From: a virus
IMG/VR virus record: IMGVR_UViG_3300005095_000008
Coordinates: 1-64,000 of that record
Strand: one strand, 5' to 3'
DNA length: 64,000 nucleotides
Shown here in pieces: positions 8,592 to 18,318 of this stretch. Made by a program: the position numbers and the translations under genes. The notes under the pieces were generated by a model. The model saw only the letters and a program-made list of their open reading frames with translations, was not told where the DNA came from and did not search any database. Every line of letters begins with the position of its first letter. Within the stretch, counting starts at the first letter, position 1.

Positions 8592-10724
8592 ATGTTTTTT
8601 TCAGAACAATTTATGCTAGACACAATTAAGTTAGCAAAATCATTTGTGATATATTTACACGCAGAAGCGGTATCAGTAAATATAGAGTTGCAAAAGAAGT
8701 TCGGTACTACCTACCAATTTGAGAGTGAGAATATACTCACTTGGAAACACTATAAGAATATGATGGGTGAATTTCATGAGTTAGATACGATAACATTACC
8801 AGATGGTATTGACATCTTCGTACTCGAAATAGGTGAAACAAGAAAGTTAACAAAAGAGTTATTGGCAGAATATATTACAACACATGCAATTCTAAAAGAG
8901 ATGGATAAAGAGTATGACGAACTCATCGACAAGTATCCAGACTATGAGACATATATTAAAGGTGTTGTCTTTCCAGTTACGGAAGAACAAATTATTGAAG
9001 GTGTGGATGGTGAGATACTACAATACAATAGTAGATATGTAGAAGATCAAGAATACAGTCTTATTCGATCTGTAGAAGAACATTTAAAAAATCATATCGC
9101 TAGATGGCATGTAGCAGAGTATACATTAACAGATGAATTCTATATACCTGCCCTTATTGCGAGCATTACGTCAATAGCAACATTAAAGATTATAAATCAT
9201 AGACTCTCTAAACATGGTACAGAAGAGGCACACTCTACAATCATTATAGAGCACTTTAAGTCTAACTTAGCGATTCATGACGTTACAGATGTATTAGAAG
9301 ATGATGTAAGGTTATGGCTTTATAAAAATATTCGTTATATAATCAAACATATTGGTAAAGATAGTACACTAGATCTAATCGTGAAAGAGATTCTTAATAA
9401 ATCTAGCATTTTAACGAAAGAAGTGCTTGTAAAAAATAGCTTACCATATAATTTCAACAAGACAGATCTTACAAAACCATCATACACAAAGAAAACAGAA
9501 AATCTATTCTATGCTGTAAATGGCGATGTCAATAACATTATTTCCAATATTGCAAATGATACATTGCTCTATAAAGAAGTAAATGAAGAAACGTATGGGA
9601 CACAAGATTTAATCTTACAAGATGAACGTTATAGAGACTATCTTAATAATGCTGTTTCTAACCCAACAAATACGTTAGAACGTACAAAGGTAATCACACT
9701 AGAGTATGCAAATGCGTTCAATGTCTTTCCAGCAAACATGCCAGAGATAACTATTGAGAATTGGTTATATATCGCACTCAAATTTAGTCATAATGCGTTT
9801 AAAACATTTAAGGATAGTAATACACAAATAAATTACTATCTAAATGAAACTGATGCAGCATTGCTCGTTATTAAACACTTAATGGTATTAGCAAATAGAG
9901 ATAATGTGCCTGTAGATAAAATTACGTTATCTAATGTGCCAGACTACAATTTTAGTATGGATAACCTTATTATAGCTAATGCTGACGTGAAAGAAGACAT
10001 TACACGCATAGTGAATAAGATTGAACCGTATACAGGCAACAATAGCAAAGAACATATAGAATCGATTATTGATTTTTATAATACATTATGGGTATATGCA
10101 AATGATGACGATAATCCGATTAAGCGTTCCGATGTCTCTCTCATTTATGAAAGAATACGAAAACCTGTGACTATTTCTATTTCAGACACACCACAAACAA
10201 TAAACGAGATTACAAGCAATATCTATTTCAATTATAATGCTGATTATGATTATCGTGTTTCTATTGTAGAACTCATTAAGACATTTACTGGAATTAATGT
10301 AGATAAATTTACAGAGATTGAAGATATACTCACAAAGTTTAAGAATCTTGTAGACAGATTAACATCATATACCACACAAATATTGACAGATAATGCATTC
10401 GCTACTGTAAGCGCAGCTGTTGAAGACGTGGGTATTCTTTCTGACGCAAACATTATGACAATTAAAGATGGTGCATTCTATTGTTTAAATATGGTAGACC
10501 ATAATCTAGAACTTGAGGTCAATAATCATATTGACCAGATTATCGTGAGTCAAAATACAATTGCGAATGCACAACTAAATAACACCATTCCACCAGAGTT
10601 ATCTATGGAGATTATTTCTGGAGACATTCGTGAATTGAAAGTAGAAACAATGAGTCGTATGACAGAGGCGACAAATACAAATTATCTACCACACTCACTC
10701 CCATATCCACTTTCAGGAAGTTAA
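8592..10724 (+). CDS. Large putative virion protein of unknown function
   Basis: A 710-residue, largely helical acidic protein. I chose the ATG at 8592, preceded by AAAAGGATTAAA, rather than an upstream in-frame ATG at 8553 that overlaps the divergent portal start region and has no ribosome site. No membrane segments, P-loop or metal motif are visible. The only contextual clue is head-to-head pairing with the portal gene, which suggests a connector-, tail- or head-related structural role. I do not recognise the family. Confidence 0.75.
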   Translation: MFFSEQFMLDTIKLAKSFVIYLHAEAVSVNIELQKKFGTTYQFESENILTWKHYKNMMGEFHELDTITLPDGIDIFVLEIGETRKLTKELLAEYITTHAILKEMDKEYDELIDKYPDYETYIKGVVFPVTEEQIIEGVDGEILQYNSRYVEDQEYSLIRSVEEHLKNHIARWHVAEYTLTDEFYIPALIASITSIATLKIINHRLSKHGTEEAHSTIIIEHFKSNLAIHDVTDVLEDDVRLWLYKNIRYIIKHIGKDSTLDLIVKEILNKSSILTKEVLVKNSLPYNFNKTDLTKPSYTKKTENLFYAVNGDVNNIISNIANDTLLYKEVNEETYGTQDLILQDERYRDYLNNAVSNPTNTLERTKVITLEYANAFNVFPANMPEITIENWLYIALKFSHNAFKTFKDSNTQINYYLNETDAALLVIKHLMVLANRDNVPVDKITLSNVPDYNFSMDNLIIANADVKEDITRIVNKIEPYTGNNSKEHIESIIDFYNTLWVYANDDDNPIKRSDVSLIYERIRKPVTISISDTPQTINEITSNIYFNYNADYDYRVSIVELIKTFTGINVDKFTEIEDILTKFKNLVDRLTSYTTQILTDNAFATVSAAVEDVGILSDANIMTIKDGAFYCLNMVDHNLELEVNNHIDQIIVSQNTIANAQLNNTIPPELSMEIISGDIRELKVETMSRMTEATNTNYLPHSLPYPLSGS

Positions 10725-10729
10725 ACGAA

Positions 10730-10757
10730 CTATCAGTACCCATATGGGTACTGATAG
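10730..10757. terminator. Bidirectional ATAT-capped terminator
   Basis: Perfect 12-bp stem (left arm CTATCAGTACCC) with an ATAT loop. It lies in the 34-nt gap between convergent genes ending at 10724 and 10759. Confidence 0.8.
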
Positions 10758-10758
10758 G

Positions 10759-11424
10759 TTAAATGTTCACATCTAAGTGCATTGCTTTAAAGTAACTTCT
10801 AAGTGTTTTTGTTGCTCTGCTGTTAGTAGCGTACTTTTCAATATCTTTAATAGATACGTCTCCATATTTTGCAATGAAGGCGTTCATAGCTGTAGTAGCG
10901 CCTAAATCACCAGTTCTGGCAATCATTAGTTCATCCATTGCTGCTTTATAATTTTTACCTAAGAAGATAGATAACTCTTTACCAGTAATTTTCGTTGCTC
11001 TAGATGCACCTGATACCTGATCTGTTAAATGATTTCTAGAACGTGTATGTTCTGGTAATGATATCTTCTTTACCATATGCTGTGCCAATCGCTTGAAAGG
11101 CATGTAAAAAATAAGTGACTTTACAGACGAGAGTGTTTTCTTGTTTGTTCCTGGAATATAGGTTACGACTCTCTGAAATGGTTCGTACCCTAACTCTCTT
11201 GAAATATCTAAGTTCTTTTTCGTATCTAGTGGTAATTCTGTGCCATTTGGTACAATGATAGATAATGTTTTCTTTTTAGATCTCAATGCCTCCATAAACG
11301 CATGAAACTCTTTGTCGTTCATGTCTTTAAAAAGATCAACATATAATTTATGATTGGCGTTTCCGCCAATCTTCTTAATGTACTTTAAAATTGTCTCTTC
11401 CGCTTTCTTTCTTTTTGGAGTCAT
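10759..11424 (-). CDS. RNA polymerase beta C-terminus-like protein
   Basis: A 221-residue protein whose C-terminal half resembles the end of bacterial RpoB. Collinear similarities are FYMPFKRLAQHMVKK (107-120, compare the MLKLNHLV segment), HTRSR (126-130, compare HARSTG), TDQVSGASRATKI (134-146, compare TQQPLGGKA), GKELSIFLGKNYKAAMDELM (148-167, compare GEMEVWALEAYGA) and a terminal LRSYFKAMHLDVNI (compare LLKEIRSLGINIEL). The catalytic lysine region of beta is absent, so it cannot be an active polymerase alone. The N-terminal 100 residues are less recognisable. It may be a phage-specific mimic or accessory piece of an RNA polymerase clamp. It is 12 nt from the upstream co-directional gene. 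The assignment is by eye. Confidence 0.55.
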   Translation of the reverse strand: MTPKRKKAEETILKYIKKIGGNANHKLYVDLFKDMNDKEFHAFMEALRSKKKTLSIIVPNGTELPLDTKKNLDISRELGYEPFQRVVTYIPGTNKKTLSSVKSLIFYMPFKRLAQHMVKKISLPEHTRSRNHLTDQVSGASRATKITGKELSIFLGKNYKAAMDELMIARTGDLGATTAMNAFIAKYGDVSIKDIEKYATNSRATKTLRSYFKAMHLDVNI

Positions 11425-11436
11425 AAACTACTCCTA

Positions 11437-12237
11437 TTATAAATATGGAACTAGGATATCATCAAGTTGAATACTGCCGATATACGTTAATCTATAGTTT
11501 TTTCTATCATTACGATGTAACAGATGCGCTGCCTGTTTCATATCGTCGCCAAACAAACCTCTTGTAGATCCAAAACTAACGAGTTCTACCAATTTACCAA
11601 AGTGCCCTTCGATATACCTATCGTTAAATAGGATACCAGAGTTATTAACTGCGTATTCATCAAACGTATTTGGCAACACCATTACGTGTGTTTTAAGGCC
11701 TTCGATATCCTGTGGTGTTGGAAATGCAGACGGTCTCTTATCAAGTGTCATAAAACCAGTTTCGCCTTCATCGAATTTCAAGAAAAGATTCGAATGGATC
11801 ATTTTACCAGCGACGATGAACTCTCTTGTTTTCAAAGAATCGCCAATAGTGTTTTGGTCAAACATTTGAGACACATCAGGAATAGCAATAATATCTTTAA
11901 ATTTAGCATCGTAGTAGTAGTATTCGATCGTTTTACGCAGCGTGAATTCCGCATGACCAATATAAATAAAACGATCTGTATCTTCTGGGTCTACAAGGTA
12001 GTTCTTAACCTCTGATGGATCTTTTTTTGCTGTGAATTTAGATTCTACCGCTAAGTTGTATACCACATCTTTTGCTGTTGTCTCGCCAGAAGTTGTGTTG
12101 CTACCAACACCCTCTGATTGTGATAGATGGAGTACTGGAACAACACCTTTTAATTCGATGGTGATGCTAATGTCATTACTAATATCTTTAGACCCGCCAT
12201 CGATGGCGAGCTTTGCTTTACGTGTTTTATAATCCAT
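11437..12237 (-). CDS. Hypothetical protein, putative virion component
   Basis: A 266-residue protein rich in predicted beta strands, with a YYYYDAKF cluster near residue 105. No catalytic motif, signal or membrane segment is seen. It lies between the UvsX-like gene (28 nt upstream) and the RpoB-like gene (12 nt downstream), in one leftward unit. The context would fit either DNA metabolism or virion assembly. Function unknown. Confidence 0.65.
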   Translation of the reverse strand: MDYKTRKAKLAIDGGSKDISNDISITIELKGVVPVLHLSQSEGVGSNTTSGETTAKDVVYNLAVESKFTAKKDPSEVKNYLVDPEDTDRFIYIGHAEFTLRKTIEYYYYDAKFKDIIAIPDVSQMFDQNTIGDSLKTREFIVAGKMIHSNLFLKFDEGETGFMTLDKRPSAFPTPQDIEGLKTHVMVLPNTFDEYAVNNSGILFNDRYIEGHFGKLVELVSFGSTRGLFGDDMKQAAHLLHRNDRKNYRLTYIGSIQLDDILVPYL

Positions 12238-12265
12238 AATTGTCCTTTAATCGTGTTTCATCATT

Positions 12266-13723
12266 TTAAACGGATTTCTCTTCGAAGTGATGTCTCCACT
12301 CCTTCTTCACAGTCTTCTTATCATCTTCTAACCAATATGGATGGTATTCGCCTTTTCGCATCTTAAAAAGATCTAAGACTGATAAGAACGGCAGGTAATC
12401 TTTACGGTACTGGTCAATAGTCCACCATCCTCGTGTATTTAATAGTGTCTTCCATTCATAACCAGCTTTTTGAATATCTTCATAGAGTTCTTCTGGTGTA
12501 CACCACAGACCTATTGCTTTGTATTGTGGCATATATTTTTCCATTTGTAACATTTGCGCAAGAATCTCTACAGAACGAACGAGTTGTTCATTCGTATCTA
12601 ACTTATCTCTAACTGTTGTTCTAGAGAGCGATACATCTGGTAAGAATACTGTCGCATAGTTTCTATCGTTACCAATAAGACCATACCGTTTGTTACTCTT
12701 AATGAAGTGGAAATATGTAAGCGGCATAAGAATACCGTCTGATTGAGAGACTACCAATTCAATTGTAATACCGCTAGCACCAGACTTAGACCGAAGTAGT
12801 GTTAGTTTTACAGTATTCAAATCTGTCTCTTGTAAGTCTAACTCTTTACCTCTTGGGTACTCTGGTAGTTTAGTCGCTTGGTTTTTCAATACAGAAGCAG
12901 TATGCGCATACCAAGCAGTAAGTAGTAGATAATTAAATTTACCAGTAGATCCTTTTACCTTCATTTCAGATTTCATATACTGCAAATCTTTCTCTGGTCT
13001 ACTGTATTTGTTACCACCAATCTCATTATCTTTTCCAATGTGTGCTGTAATCAATAGATTCACATTACCGAGTCTTGTTAATCTTGGCTGTTCTCCCATA
13101 AACTTAGATTTAAACAATCCACTTCTTAAGTAATAAGTAGCGGTATCGTTATCATCTTTTGTAGACTTTGCTAACATACTCATACTTGTTTCTGATTCAA
13201 ACTCTGTAAAAGAGTCTATTTCTACAAATGACGGATATTTGTTCTCATAGGTATTGCCGCTAAACTGATCTGTAAATGCGGTATACTTTACAGGTTTCTC
13301 TTTTTCTTTCTCTTTAATCAAGTCTCTGTAAGCTACGACCCATTTGTCAGCAGGAAAGTCTGCTTTCGTGATAACGTCCCAACTTGGCTCTTCTCCCTCT
13401 AGTAAAGTAGGAGATAGATACTTTGCGTGTCTTGCGAGTGCTTTCAGTCTAGCAAACTTTACATTCATCTCTGTATCGTATGTGTGCAAATACGGATCTT
13501 TATCAGTTTTGACGCGATCTGCAGCTGTAATCATCATATAGTGTATGATTGTAGATTTATAGCTATTTCCTGGCCCAATAACGCCAACGATAGAATCTAA
13601 CCCACCGTTAATAATGTTTTCTTTTCTCTTGCCTGTGATATAAATACCTGTAGGTATATCAAAAATACCAATATTAATCAAAATGTTCTCTACAGTTTCA
13701 CGCTTTAAATGCATTCGTGCCAT
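12266..13723 (-). CDS. uvsX: RecA-superfamily recombinase, UvsX-like
   Basis: A 485-residue RecA-fold ATPase. Walker A is GPGNSYKST (50-58), very like the GPSKSFKS form of T4 UvsX. A following YDTE at about 82-85 fits the catalytic acidic position. Walker B-like PSFVEIDSF ends a hydrophobic strand at D170. NLLITAHIG (222-230) resembles the strand after Walker B in RecA proteins. UvsX coats single-stranded DNA and drives strand invasion for recombination-dependent replication, which fits the gp46-like and RuvC-like genes in this window. The protein is longer than T4 UvsX (about 390 residues), with an extra C-terminal region of unknown role. A hexameric helicase is the main alternative. Confidence 0.7.
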   Translation of the reverse strand: MARMHLKRETVENILINIGIFDIPTGIYITGKRKENIINGGLDSIVGVIGPGNSYKSTIIHYMMITAADRVKTDKDPYLHTYDTEMNVKFARLKALARHAKYLSPTLLEGEEPSWDVITKADFPADKWVVAYRDLIKEKEKEKPVKYTAFTDQFSGNTYENKYPSFVEIDSFTEFESETSMSMLAKSTKDDNDTATYYLRSGLFKSKFMGEQPRLTRLGNVNLLITAHIGKDNEIGGNKYSRPEKDLQYMKSEMKVKGSTGKFNYLLLTAWYAHTASVLKNQATKLPEYPRGKELDLQETDLNTVKLTLLRSKSGASGITIELVVSQSDGILMPLTYFHFIKSNKRYGLIGNDRNYATVFLPDVSLSRTTVRDKLDTNEQLVRSVEILAQMLQMEKYMPQYKAIGLWCTPEELYEDIQKAGYEWKTLLNTRGWWTIDQYRKDYLPFLSVLDLFKMRKGEYHPYWLEDDKKTVKKEWRHHFEEKSV

Positions 13724-13777
13724 GTTAATCCTTTAGGTTAATCTCAATATATACTCTACTTTAGAATTTATATTAAG

Positions 13778-13785
13778 TTGAATTA
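13778..13785 (+). promoter_or_regulatory. TTGAATTA box upstream of AMEE protein gene
   Basis: TTGAATTA lies 19 nt before the ATG at 13805, in the divergent region between the UvsX-like gene and a putative internal head protein. Same spacing as other TTGAATAA-type boxes. Promoter role inferred. Confidence 0.4.
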
Positions 13786-13804
13786 AACTATATAAAGGCT
13801 TGAG

Positions 13805-14659
13805 ATGAATTATGATCTATTAGCAGCATTAGAAGAGAAGAATATTAATTCTACTGCGTATGTAATTGCAATGGAAGAAGGTATATTTGATACAATTACT
13901 AGCGGTATTTTGAATACAGTACAGAATACTTCTAAATTGATTAGCAGGAAACGTTCAGTTTTAGTAGACCTACTCTATAGTGTAGGAACACTTTCTGAAC
14001 CAAAAGAGATTAAAAAATTCTTACATAAATCAAATAAGATTATTGACACTGTTCCATATATGGATGTAGCGGATGTATTGGTACCAAATTTCGTTGGTTT
14101 ACAAACTGATTTGAAGACACTTACAAAACTTGTAGAAAACTATTCTGTTGTTGTAGACAAGAAAGCATTTAAAGCACTTGACCATATTGATACAGTAATC
14201 TCTAATTTTATTGGTGACGAACAAACAAGAACATCGTTTAAACAAGACAAAGAAATCACGCTCCTAGATGATGAGTTTAATAAACCATTTAAAAAAGAGT
14301 TACAGGCTATGTTTGATCCTAAAGATAAATCAGAGACTGTGAAACTTTCTAAACTATTTAAGAGTAATAGTGATTTAAAAGATACGTTAACAATGTTGGT
14401 GAAGATCGATAATAGCATTAACGATAAAGACCTACTGAAGTTAAACAAACAAGTAGAAAAGATCAAAAAGAAAAGCGATATATTGTTGAAACTACTAGAG
14501 AGTGGGGAAGTAAAAGCATCTAAAGACGCATTGAACAATCTTGTAAAGTCTCTAGATACAACAGCAAACTTCTTGACAAATCTTTCTAATCTGTGGTATA
14601 CCTATTCAACGATTATGAACTTGGCACTAAAAGTAAAAGAGATTTACGAAACAGCATAG
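13805..14659 (+). CDS. Putative internal virion protein with AMEE processing motif
   Basis: A 284-residue, mostly helical, Lys-rich protein without recognised domain. Its N-terminus carries VIAMEEG (residues 20-26). A matching motif occurs in the capsid protein (VAMES, 119-123) and near the start of the 410-residue protein at 43514-44746. The shared motif suggests cleavage by a common prohead protease, which would make this an internal head protein. Only the motif is visible; cleavage is inferred. Start at 13805 follows ATAAAGG. Confidence 0.6.
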   Translation: MNYDLLAALEEKNINSTAYVIAMEEGIFDTITSGILNTVQNTSKLISRKRSVLVDLLYSVGTLSEPKEIKKFLHKSNKIIDTVPYMDVADVLVPNFVGLQTDLKTLTKLVENYSVVVDKKAFKALDHIDTVISNFIGDEQTRTSFKQDKEITLLDDEFNKPFKKELQAMFDPKDKSETVKLSKLFKSNSDLKDTLTMLVKIDNSINDKDLLKLNKQVEKIKKKSDILLKLLESGEVKASKDALNNLVKSLDTTANFLTNLSNLWYTYSTIMNLALKVKEIYETA

Positions 14660-14687
14660 TATAGAGTACCGTATGGTACTCTATACT
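14658..14687. terminator. Bidirectional GTAT-capped terminator
   Basis: Perfect 13-bp stem (left arm AGTATAGAGTACC) with a GTAT loop, between convergent genes and touching the stop codon of the rightward one. Confidence 0.8.
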
Positions 14688-16055
14688 CTATTTGACTTTT
14701 AGTGGTATCTTATTCGCATTCAGATTACAGTAAATCATAGTTGCATTATCTGTCTCTACAATAACAGCAGTCTCTAGTAATACACCTGATTTAATCTCTA
14801 TGCGTAAAAAGACTTTAGGGTTTTTTGTTTCTAATCTCTTTAGAAAGTTTCTAGATGGTGTGTCTGTTCCTACAAAGATGTTAAACTTGAACTCACCTTT
14901 TAGTGGTTGTTTTACAACATCTTCTTTCTTAACAGAAATCTTAATCTTTTGTTTATCAGCGAGATCTGGATTGATAACTGTTTTCGTACCTGTTTGATAA
15001 AAGTGTTCTGTTAAATCAAGATAGTATGCTTTTTGTGTGTCTTGCTTATTTTGTTTTAGTAGTGTTTGTAAATCTGCACAATGTTGTGTCGCATAGATAG
15101 CTAGTCCTACAGGTTTTACTTCATAAGCAATGAGTTCTCCTAAAATAGAAGAGAGTTCTACTCTATCGTGTTTGGTTTCAATCGTATAGATATCTTCACC
15201 ATAGACTCCATAAATAGACACGACTTCTTTATTGTACATATTATCTAAATTAATAACAGAGACAACATTTTTATCACCGAGTGCTTTTCTGAATTGTCTC
15301 TTGAGTGTTTCTATTTCTTCTAATGGATAGCTAAACTTAATAGAGACAAACGCAGCGTATGATGTACGCAATCCAATTGGATCATCTTTTTTATAGTTTG
15401 CAAGGCAAGCAACAGTAGCATCTGTATCTGTCGTATTGAAAATAAGATATCTGAAATCTAACATGGTATCTTTTGTCTTTGCAGGCGTCCAATAATATTT
15501 TACATCAGATCGTTTATAGAATAATGTGCGTCCTGTCTTTAGACCAACAATTGTTCCGATATTGGCTCTCTGTAATCCAGCATTGATGTCGTAACTATAT
15601 ACACGTCTAAATGAGATTTGTTTTCGTTCTTCCATAGATATTAATTTCTTATACTGATTATCAGAGACATCAAAAGATAAACGTAACTCTTTGGAATCAT
15701 CTTTTAAGAGTTTAAACATTTTACCATCCATTGCTAATAGATGCACTTTGTCGAATTTAAAACGTTTAATGTATCTACTAATTGATGTAAGAATTCTAAC
15801 AAATAACTCATCTTTACCGCAGTTATATGTTTTATAGAAATCAAAAAAGAAACTAGGCACTACCTCTTTATGTTTAATTTTTTTAACATCTATCTTATTA
15901 ATATAACCAACATTAGATACTGTGGTATTTGTCGGTTTCTTTGCACTCTTTTTACCAATGCTATCTTTTTCGAAAAGATATCCATGTCCGCCAATGATAA
16001 ATGTTTGGTCTTCTTTCATCTTGATGTCGATATATACTACTAATGATTGTGACAT
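14688..16055 (-). CDS. Hypothetical protein, possible RNase H-like fold
   Basis: A 455-residue protein. It opens with a hydrophobic strand ending in acidic residues (VVYIDIK) followed by a Gly-rich turn. A second such strand is VHLLAMDGK near residues 104-112. This pattern is reminiscent of RNase H-like nucleotidyl-hydrolase folds, but I cannot identify a complete catalytic set, so no activity is claimed. There is a basic Lys-rich stretch at residues 35-65. It is a single-gene leftward unit with a terminator at its end and a divergent partner at 16150. Confidence 0.65.
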   Translation of the reverse strand: MSQSLVVYIDIKMKEDQTFIIGGHGYLFEKDSIGKKSAKKPTNTTVSNVGYINKIDVKKIKHKEVVPSFFFDFYKTYNCGKDELFVRILTSISRYIKRFKFDKVHLLAMDGKMFKLLKDDSKELRLSFDVSDNQYKKLISMEERKQISFRRVYSYDINAGLQRANIGTIVGLKTGRTLFYKRSDVKYYWTPAKTKDTMLDFRYLIFNTTDTDATVACLANYKKDDPIGLRTSYAAFVSIKFSYPLEEIETLKRQFRKALGDKNVVSVINLDNMYNKEVVSIYGVYGEDIYTIETKHDRVELSSILGELIAYEVKPVGLAIYATQHCADLQTLLKQNKQDTQKAYYLDLTEHFYQTGTKTVINPDLADKQKIKISVKKEDVVKQPLKGEFKFNIFVGTDTPSRNFLKRLETKNPKVFLRIEIKSGVLLETAVIVETDNATMIYCNLNANKIPLKVK

Positions 16056-16073
16056 TGCTTATCCCTTTATAGA

Positions 16074-16081
16074 TTATTCAC
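16074..16081 (-). promoter_or_regulatory. GTGAATAA box upstream of gene at 14688-16055
   Basis: GTGAATAA on the minus strand, 18 nt before the start at 16055. One base differs from the TTGAATAA form. Promoter role inferred from shared spacing. Confidence 0.35.
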
Positions 16082-16121
16082 TAAAGTATAGCCATATAAA
16101 AATAAATAGGTTGACTTTAGA

Positions 16122-16129
16122 TTGAAACC
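16122..16129 (+). promoter_or_regulatory. TTGAAACC box upstream of 506-residue gene
   Basis: TTGAAACC 20 nt before the ATG at 16150, matching the TTGAA core and spacing of the other boxes. Weaker match; promoter role inferred. Confidence 0.3.
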
Positions 16130-16149
16130 ATTTATAGAAAAGGATACGT

Positions 16150-17670
16150 ATGAGTTATATTAGACCAAATATTGGAGATACAGGTGTATTTACATTAGCG
16201 ACTCCATATGATAGTATCGTATCAGATATTGAAGAGTATACAGTAGAATCTATTAGAGGTCTACAAGAGATGGTAGACGCTGGTGAAAACCCATTGCAAG
16301 TTGTATACTTAGACTTAGGTAGAACTGAAGAGGATATGAAAGACGATATTAACAATGAGATTAATATTGTAGTACTTGTAAACTCTGCTGGACAATACGC
16401 ATATATCCCAGAAGATGCGTTTATTAAAGCACCAGACGTGACTGGCATACAGTACCAAGAGAAAGCGATTGGTATTAGTTTAGGATTGCTAAAAGCAGAC
16501 ATAGATTTGGAATCGTTAAAAGACGATATTGCTGCCTATGTCAAGGACACGTTAGGTATTGTACCAGAAATTAAAGAAGTTGAAACATCTGCTATCGTCC
16601 GTCTTAATAAAAATACAAGAGAGAGTCTAGAACTTGAAAGAGAAGCATTACGTAAGAATAATCCATCTTTCAGAGCACGTTTCTTGATGTGTGAAGCAGA
16701 AAAAGAAAAACTCGCATCAGAGGTAAACAGATTAGGTTGCAGTCTCTCTAATTATCTTGCAGATGATATGAAAGCTATTTATGATAAGAACAAATATGCG
16801 ATCAATATTGAAGGAACGCTTGTAGATAACGCACAAACCATTGTGAGTGATTTAGATATTGGTAAATCTAAAGGTGTTGAATTTGATATTAATAGATACC
16901 TTGTGTTCGATAGAACAGATTCTAAATTAAAATTAATCTATACAAACACATACTCTGTTACTGTGCTAAAAGAAGTAGCATTTTCTAGTGATGTTGATTT
17001 AAGCTATACAGACGTTAATATTTATAAAACTATTAATGGTGTTATTGTTTATTTTTGGTACGCTGATAGACTAGTAACTGTTGGCTTTAACAATAATCTA
17101 GAAGAGACGATACAAATCAATGCTAGCGATCTTATAAATGAAAATATGTCTACTCCATCGCAAGTAAGAAATGACACAGTTGTGTTTCCGTACTTTGATG
17201 GTTCTGCTATCATGATTCGTTATACGACGCAGCGTATTGATGGCACACTTAGTATTGCAAACAAACAAGTATCTGGAGGTACTGTTAGCGGAGTATTAGC
17301 AAACACTGTAGGTCAATTAGCAGAACTAAAAAGCAATTCATTTGTAATATTTAAAAATGATGGCTGTAGACTTACGAAAGATGACTCTGATGAGTACACC
17401 TATATTGATAACAATGTCCGTCTAGAGACAACACCTAACTATAGATACTTTATGTCATTGGTTCCAGATCGATATGTCGTAACAAGAGAACGCACTGATG
17501 GAATAGAAGTTTTTATTGTTGATGAAACAAATACTATCGTATCTACAATTATACAAGTTCCGTATCAATATGATAAAACAGTTATCATAAACACACACGA
17601 TAAGTCTCTATTATTTATCAATCGAGAAAATACAGAAGAGCAATATCTATCGATTAAAAAAATAATTTAA
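16150..17670 (+). CDS. Putative virion structural protein
   Basis: A 506-residue protein in two parts. Residues 1-220 are acidic and helical, starting MSYIRPNIGDTGVFTLATPYD. Residues 230-506 are a run of short beta strands, such as YLVFDRTDSKLKLIYTN and RYVVTRERTDGIEVFIVD, that look like a beta-propeller or repeated beta sheet. This architecture is common in tail or baseplate components, but no family is certain. AAAAGGATACGT precedes the start. It ends at a bidirectional terminator. Confidence 0.7.
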   Translation: MSYIRPNIGDTGVFTLATPYDSIVSDIEEYTVESIRGLQEMVDAGENPLQVVYLDLGRTEEDMKDDINNEINIVVLVNSAGQYAYIPEDAFIKAPDVTGIQYQEKAIGISLGLLKADIDLESLKDDIAAYVKDTLGIVPEIKEVETSAIVRLNKNTRESLELEREALRKNNPSFRARFLMCEAEKEKLASEVNRLGCSLSNYLADDMKAIYDKNKYAINIEGTLVDNAQTIVSDLDIGKSKGVEFDINRYLVFDRTDSKLKLIYTNTYSVTVLKEVAFSSDVDLSYTDVNIYKTINGVIVYFWYADRLVTVGFNNNLEETIQINASDLINENMSTPSQVRNDTVVFPYFDGSAIMIRYTTQRIDGTLSIANKQVSGGTVSGVLANTVGQLAELKSNSFVIFKNDGCRLTKDDSDEYTYIDNNVRLETTPNYRYFMSLVPDRYVVTRERTDGIEVFIVDETNTIVSTIIQVPYQYDKTVIINTHDKSLLFINRENTEEQYLSIKKII

Positions 17671-17672
17671 CG

Positions 17673-17698
17673 CATAGTGTACCATATGGTACACTATG
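17673..17698. terminator. Bidirectional ATAT-capped terminator
   Basis: Perfect 11-bp stem (left arm CATAGTGTACC) with an ATAT loop, filling the gap between convergent genes. Confidence 0.8.
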
Positions 17699-17700
17699 TA

Positions 17701-18258
17701 TTACTTTTTCATAAAATCTAAATCAATCGCTACTGCTTTACAGAAACGTATTGCTTGTGCTAAGAATGCTGTTTTTGATTTGTTACCTATTACATGCTGA
17801 TATTTCACTAACATATTCACTTTAGAGACATGTTCAGATTTAATCTCTACATCTTTACCTTCTGTTTTTAAGTTAAATGTAACTGCTTTATTATCGATTG
17901 TGAGCATTAACGCATAATCTCTTGCTGTAACTGTAAATGTATCTTTTGATACTTTCTCTTTTAAGCTACAATGTTTAAATGTATCATATTCAAAAAAGAC
18001 ACCAGAATCTTTCTGATTCAAAACTACATTTAGTAATAAGATATGTAACTTATCTAACATGTTATCTTCGTCAAATAGCAATGGTTTAAATGTGTAATCA
18101 TCACATAGACCTACATTGCTGTTTACATATTTATAGAAGTCATGTAATTCATTTACTTTATAACGTTCTTCTTTATGTTCTTTTGGTATAAATACATCCA
18201 CACCATTACAATTCTTAACAATAAATTCATCTTTAACAATTTGAAACCTAACTCGCAT
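17701..18258 (-). CDS. Hypothetical protein
   Basis: A 185-residue protein of alternating beta strands and basic residues. I use the ATG at 18258 (RVRFQIVKDEF), which has AAAAGGATAGAC before it, instead of a GTG 27 nt upstream that overlaps a promoter-like box. No recognised family or catalytic motif. The strand pattern could suit a small DNA-binding or clamp-like fold, but this is not supported by any signature. Confidence 0.65.
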   Translation of the reverse strand: MRVRFQIVKDEFIVKNCNGVDVFIPKEHKEERYKVNELHDFYKYVNSNVGLCDDYTFKPLLFDEDNMLDKLHILLLNVVLNQKDSGVFFEYDTFKHCSLKEKVSKDTFTVTARDYALMLTIDNKAVTFNLKTEGKDVEIKSEHVSKVNMLVKYQHVIGNKSKTAFLAQAIRFCKAVAIDLDFMKK

Positions 18259-18277
18259 GTCTATCCTTTTATAAGTT

Positions 18278-18285
18278 TTATTCAC
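18278..18285 (-). promoter_or_regulatory. GTGAATAA box
   Basis: GTGAATAA on the minus strand, 19 nt before the chosen start at 18258. It matches the TTGAATAA family in spacing, and also argues against the upstream GTG start, which it contains. Confidence 0.35.
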
Positions 18286-18318
18286 ACTATAGGTATATTA
18301 AAAAATAAAAAAAGCAGC

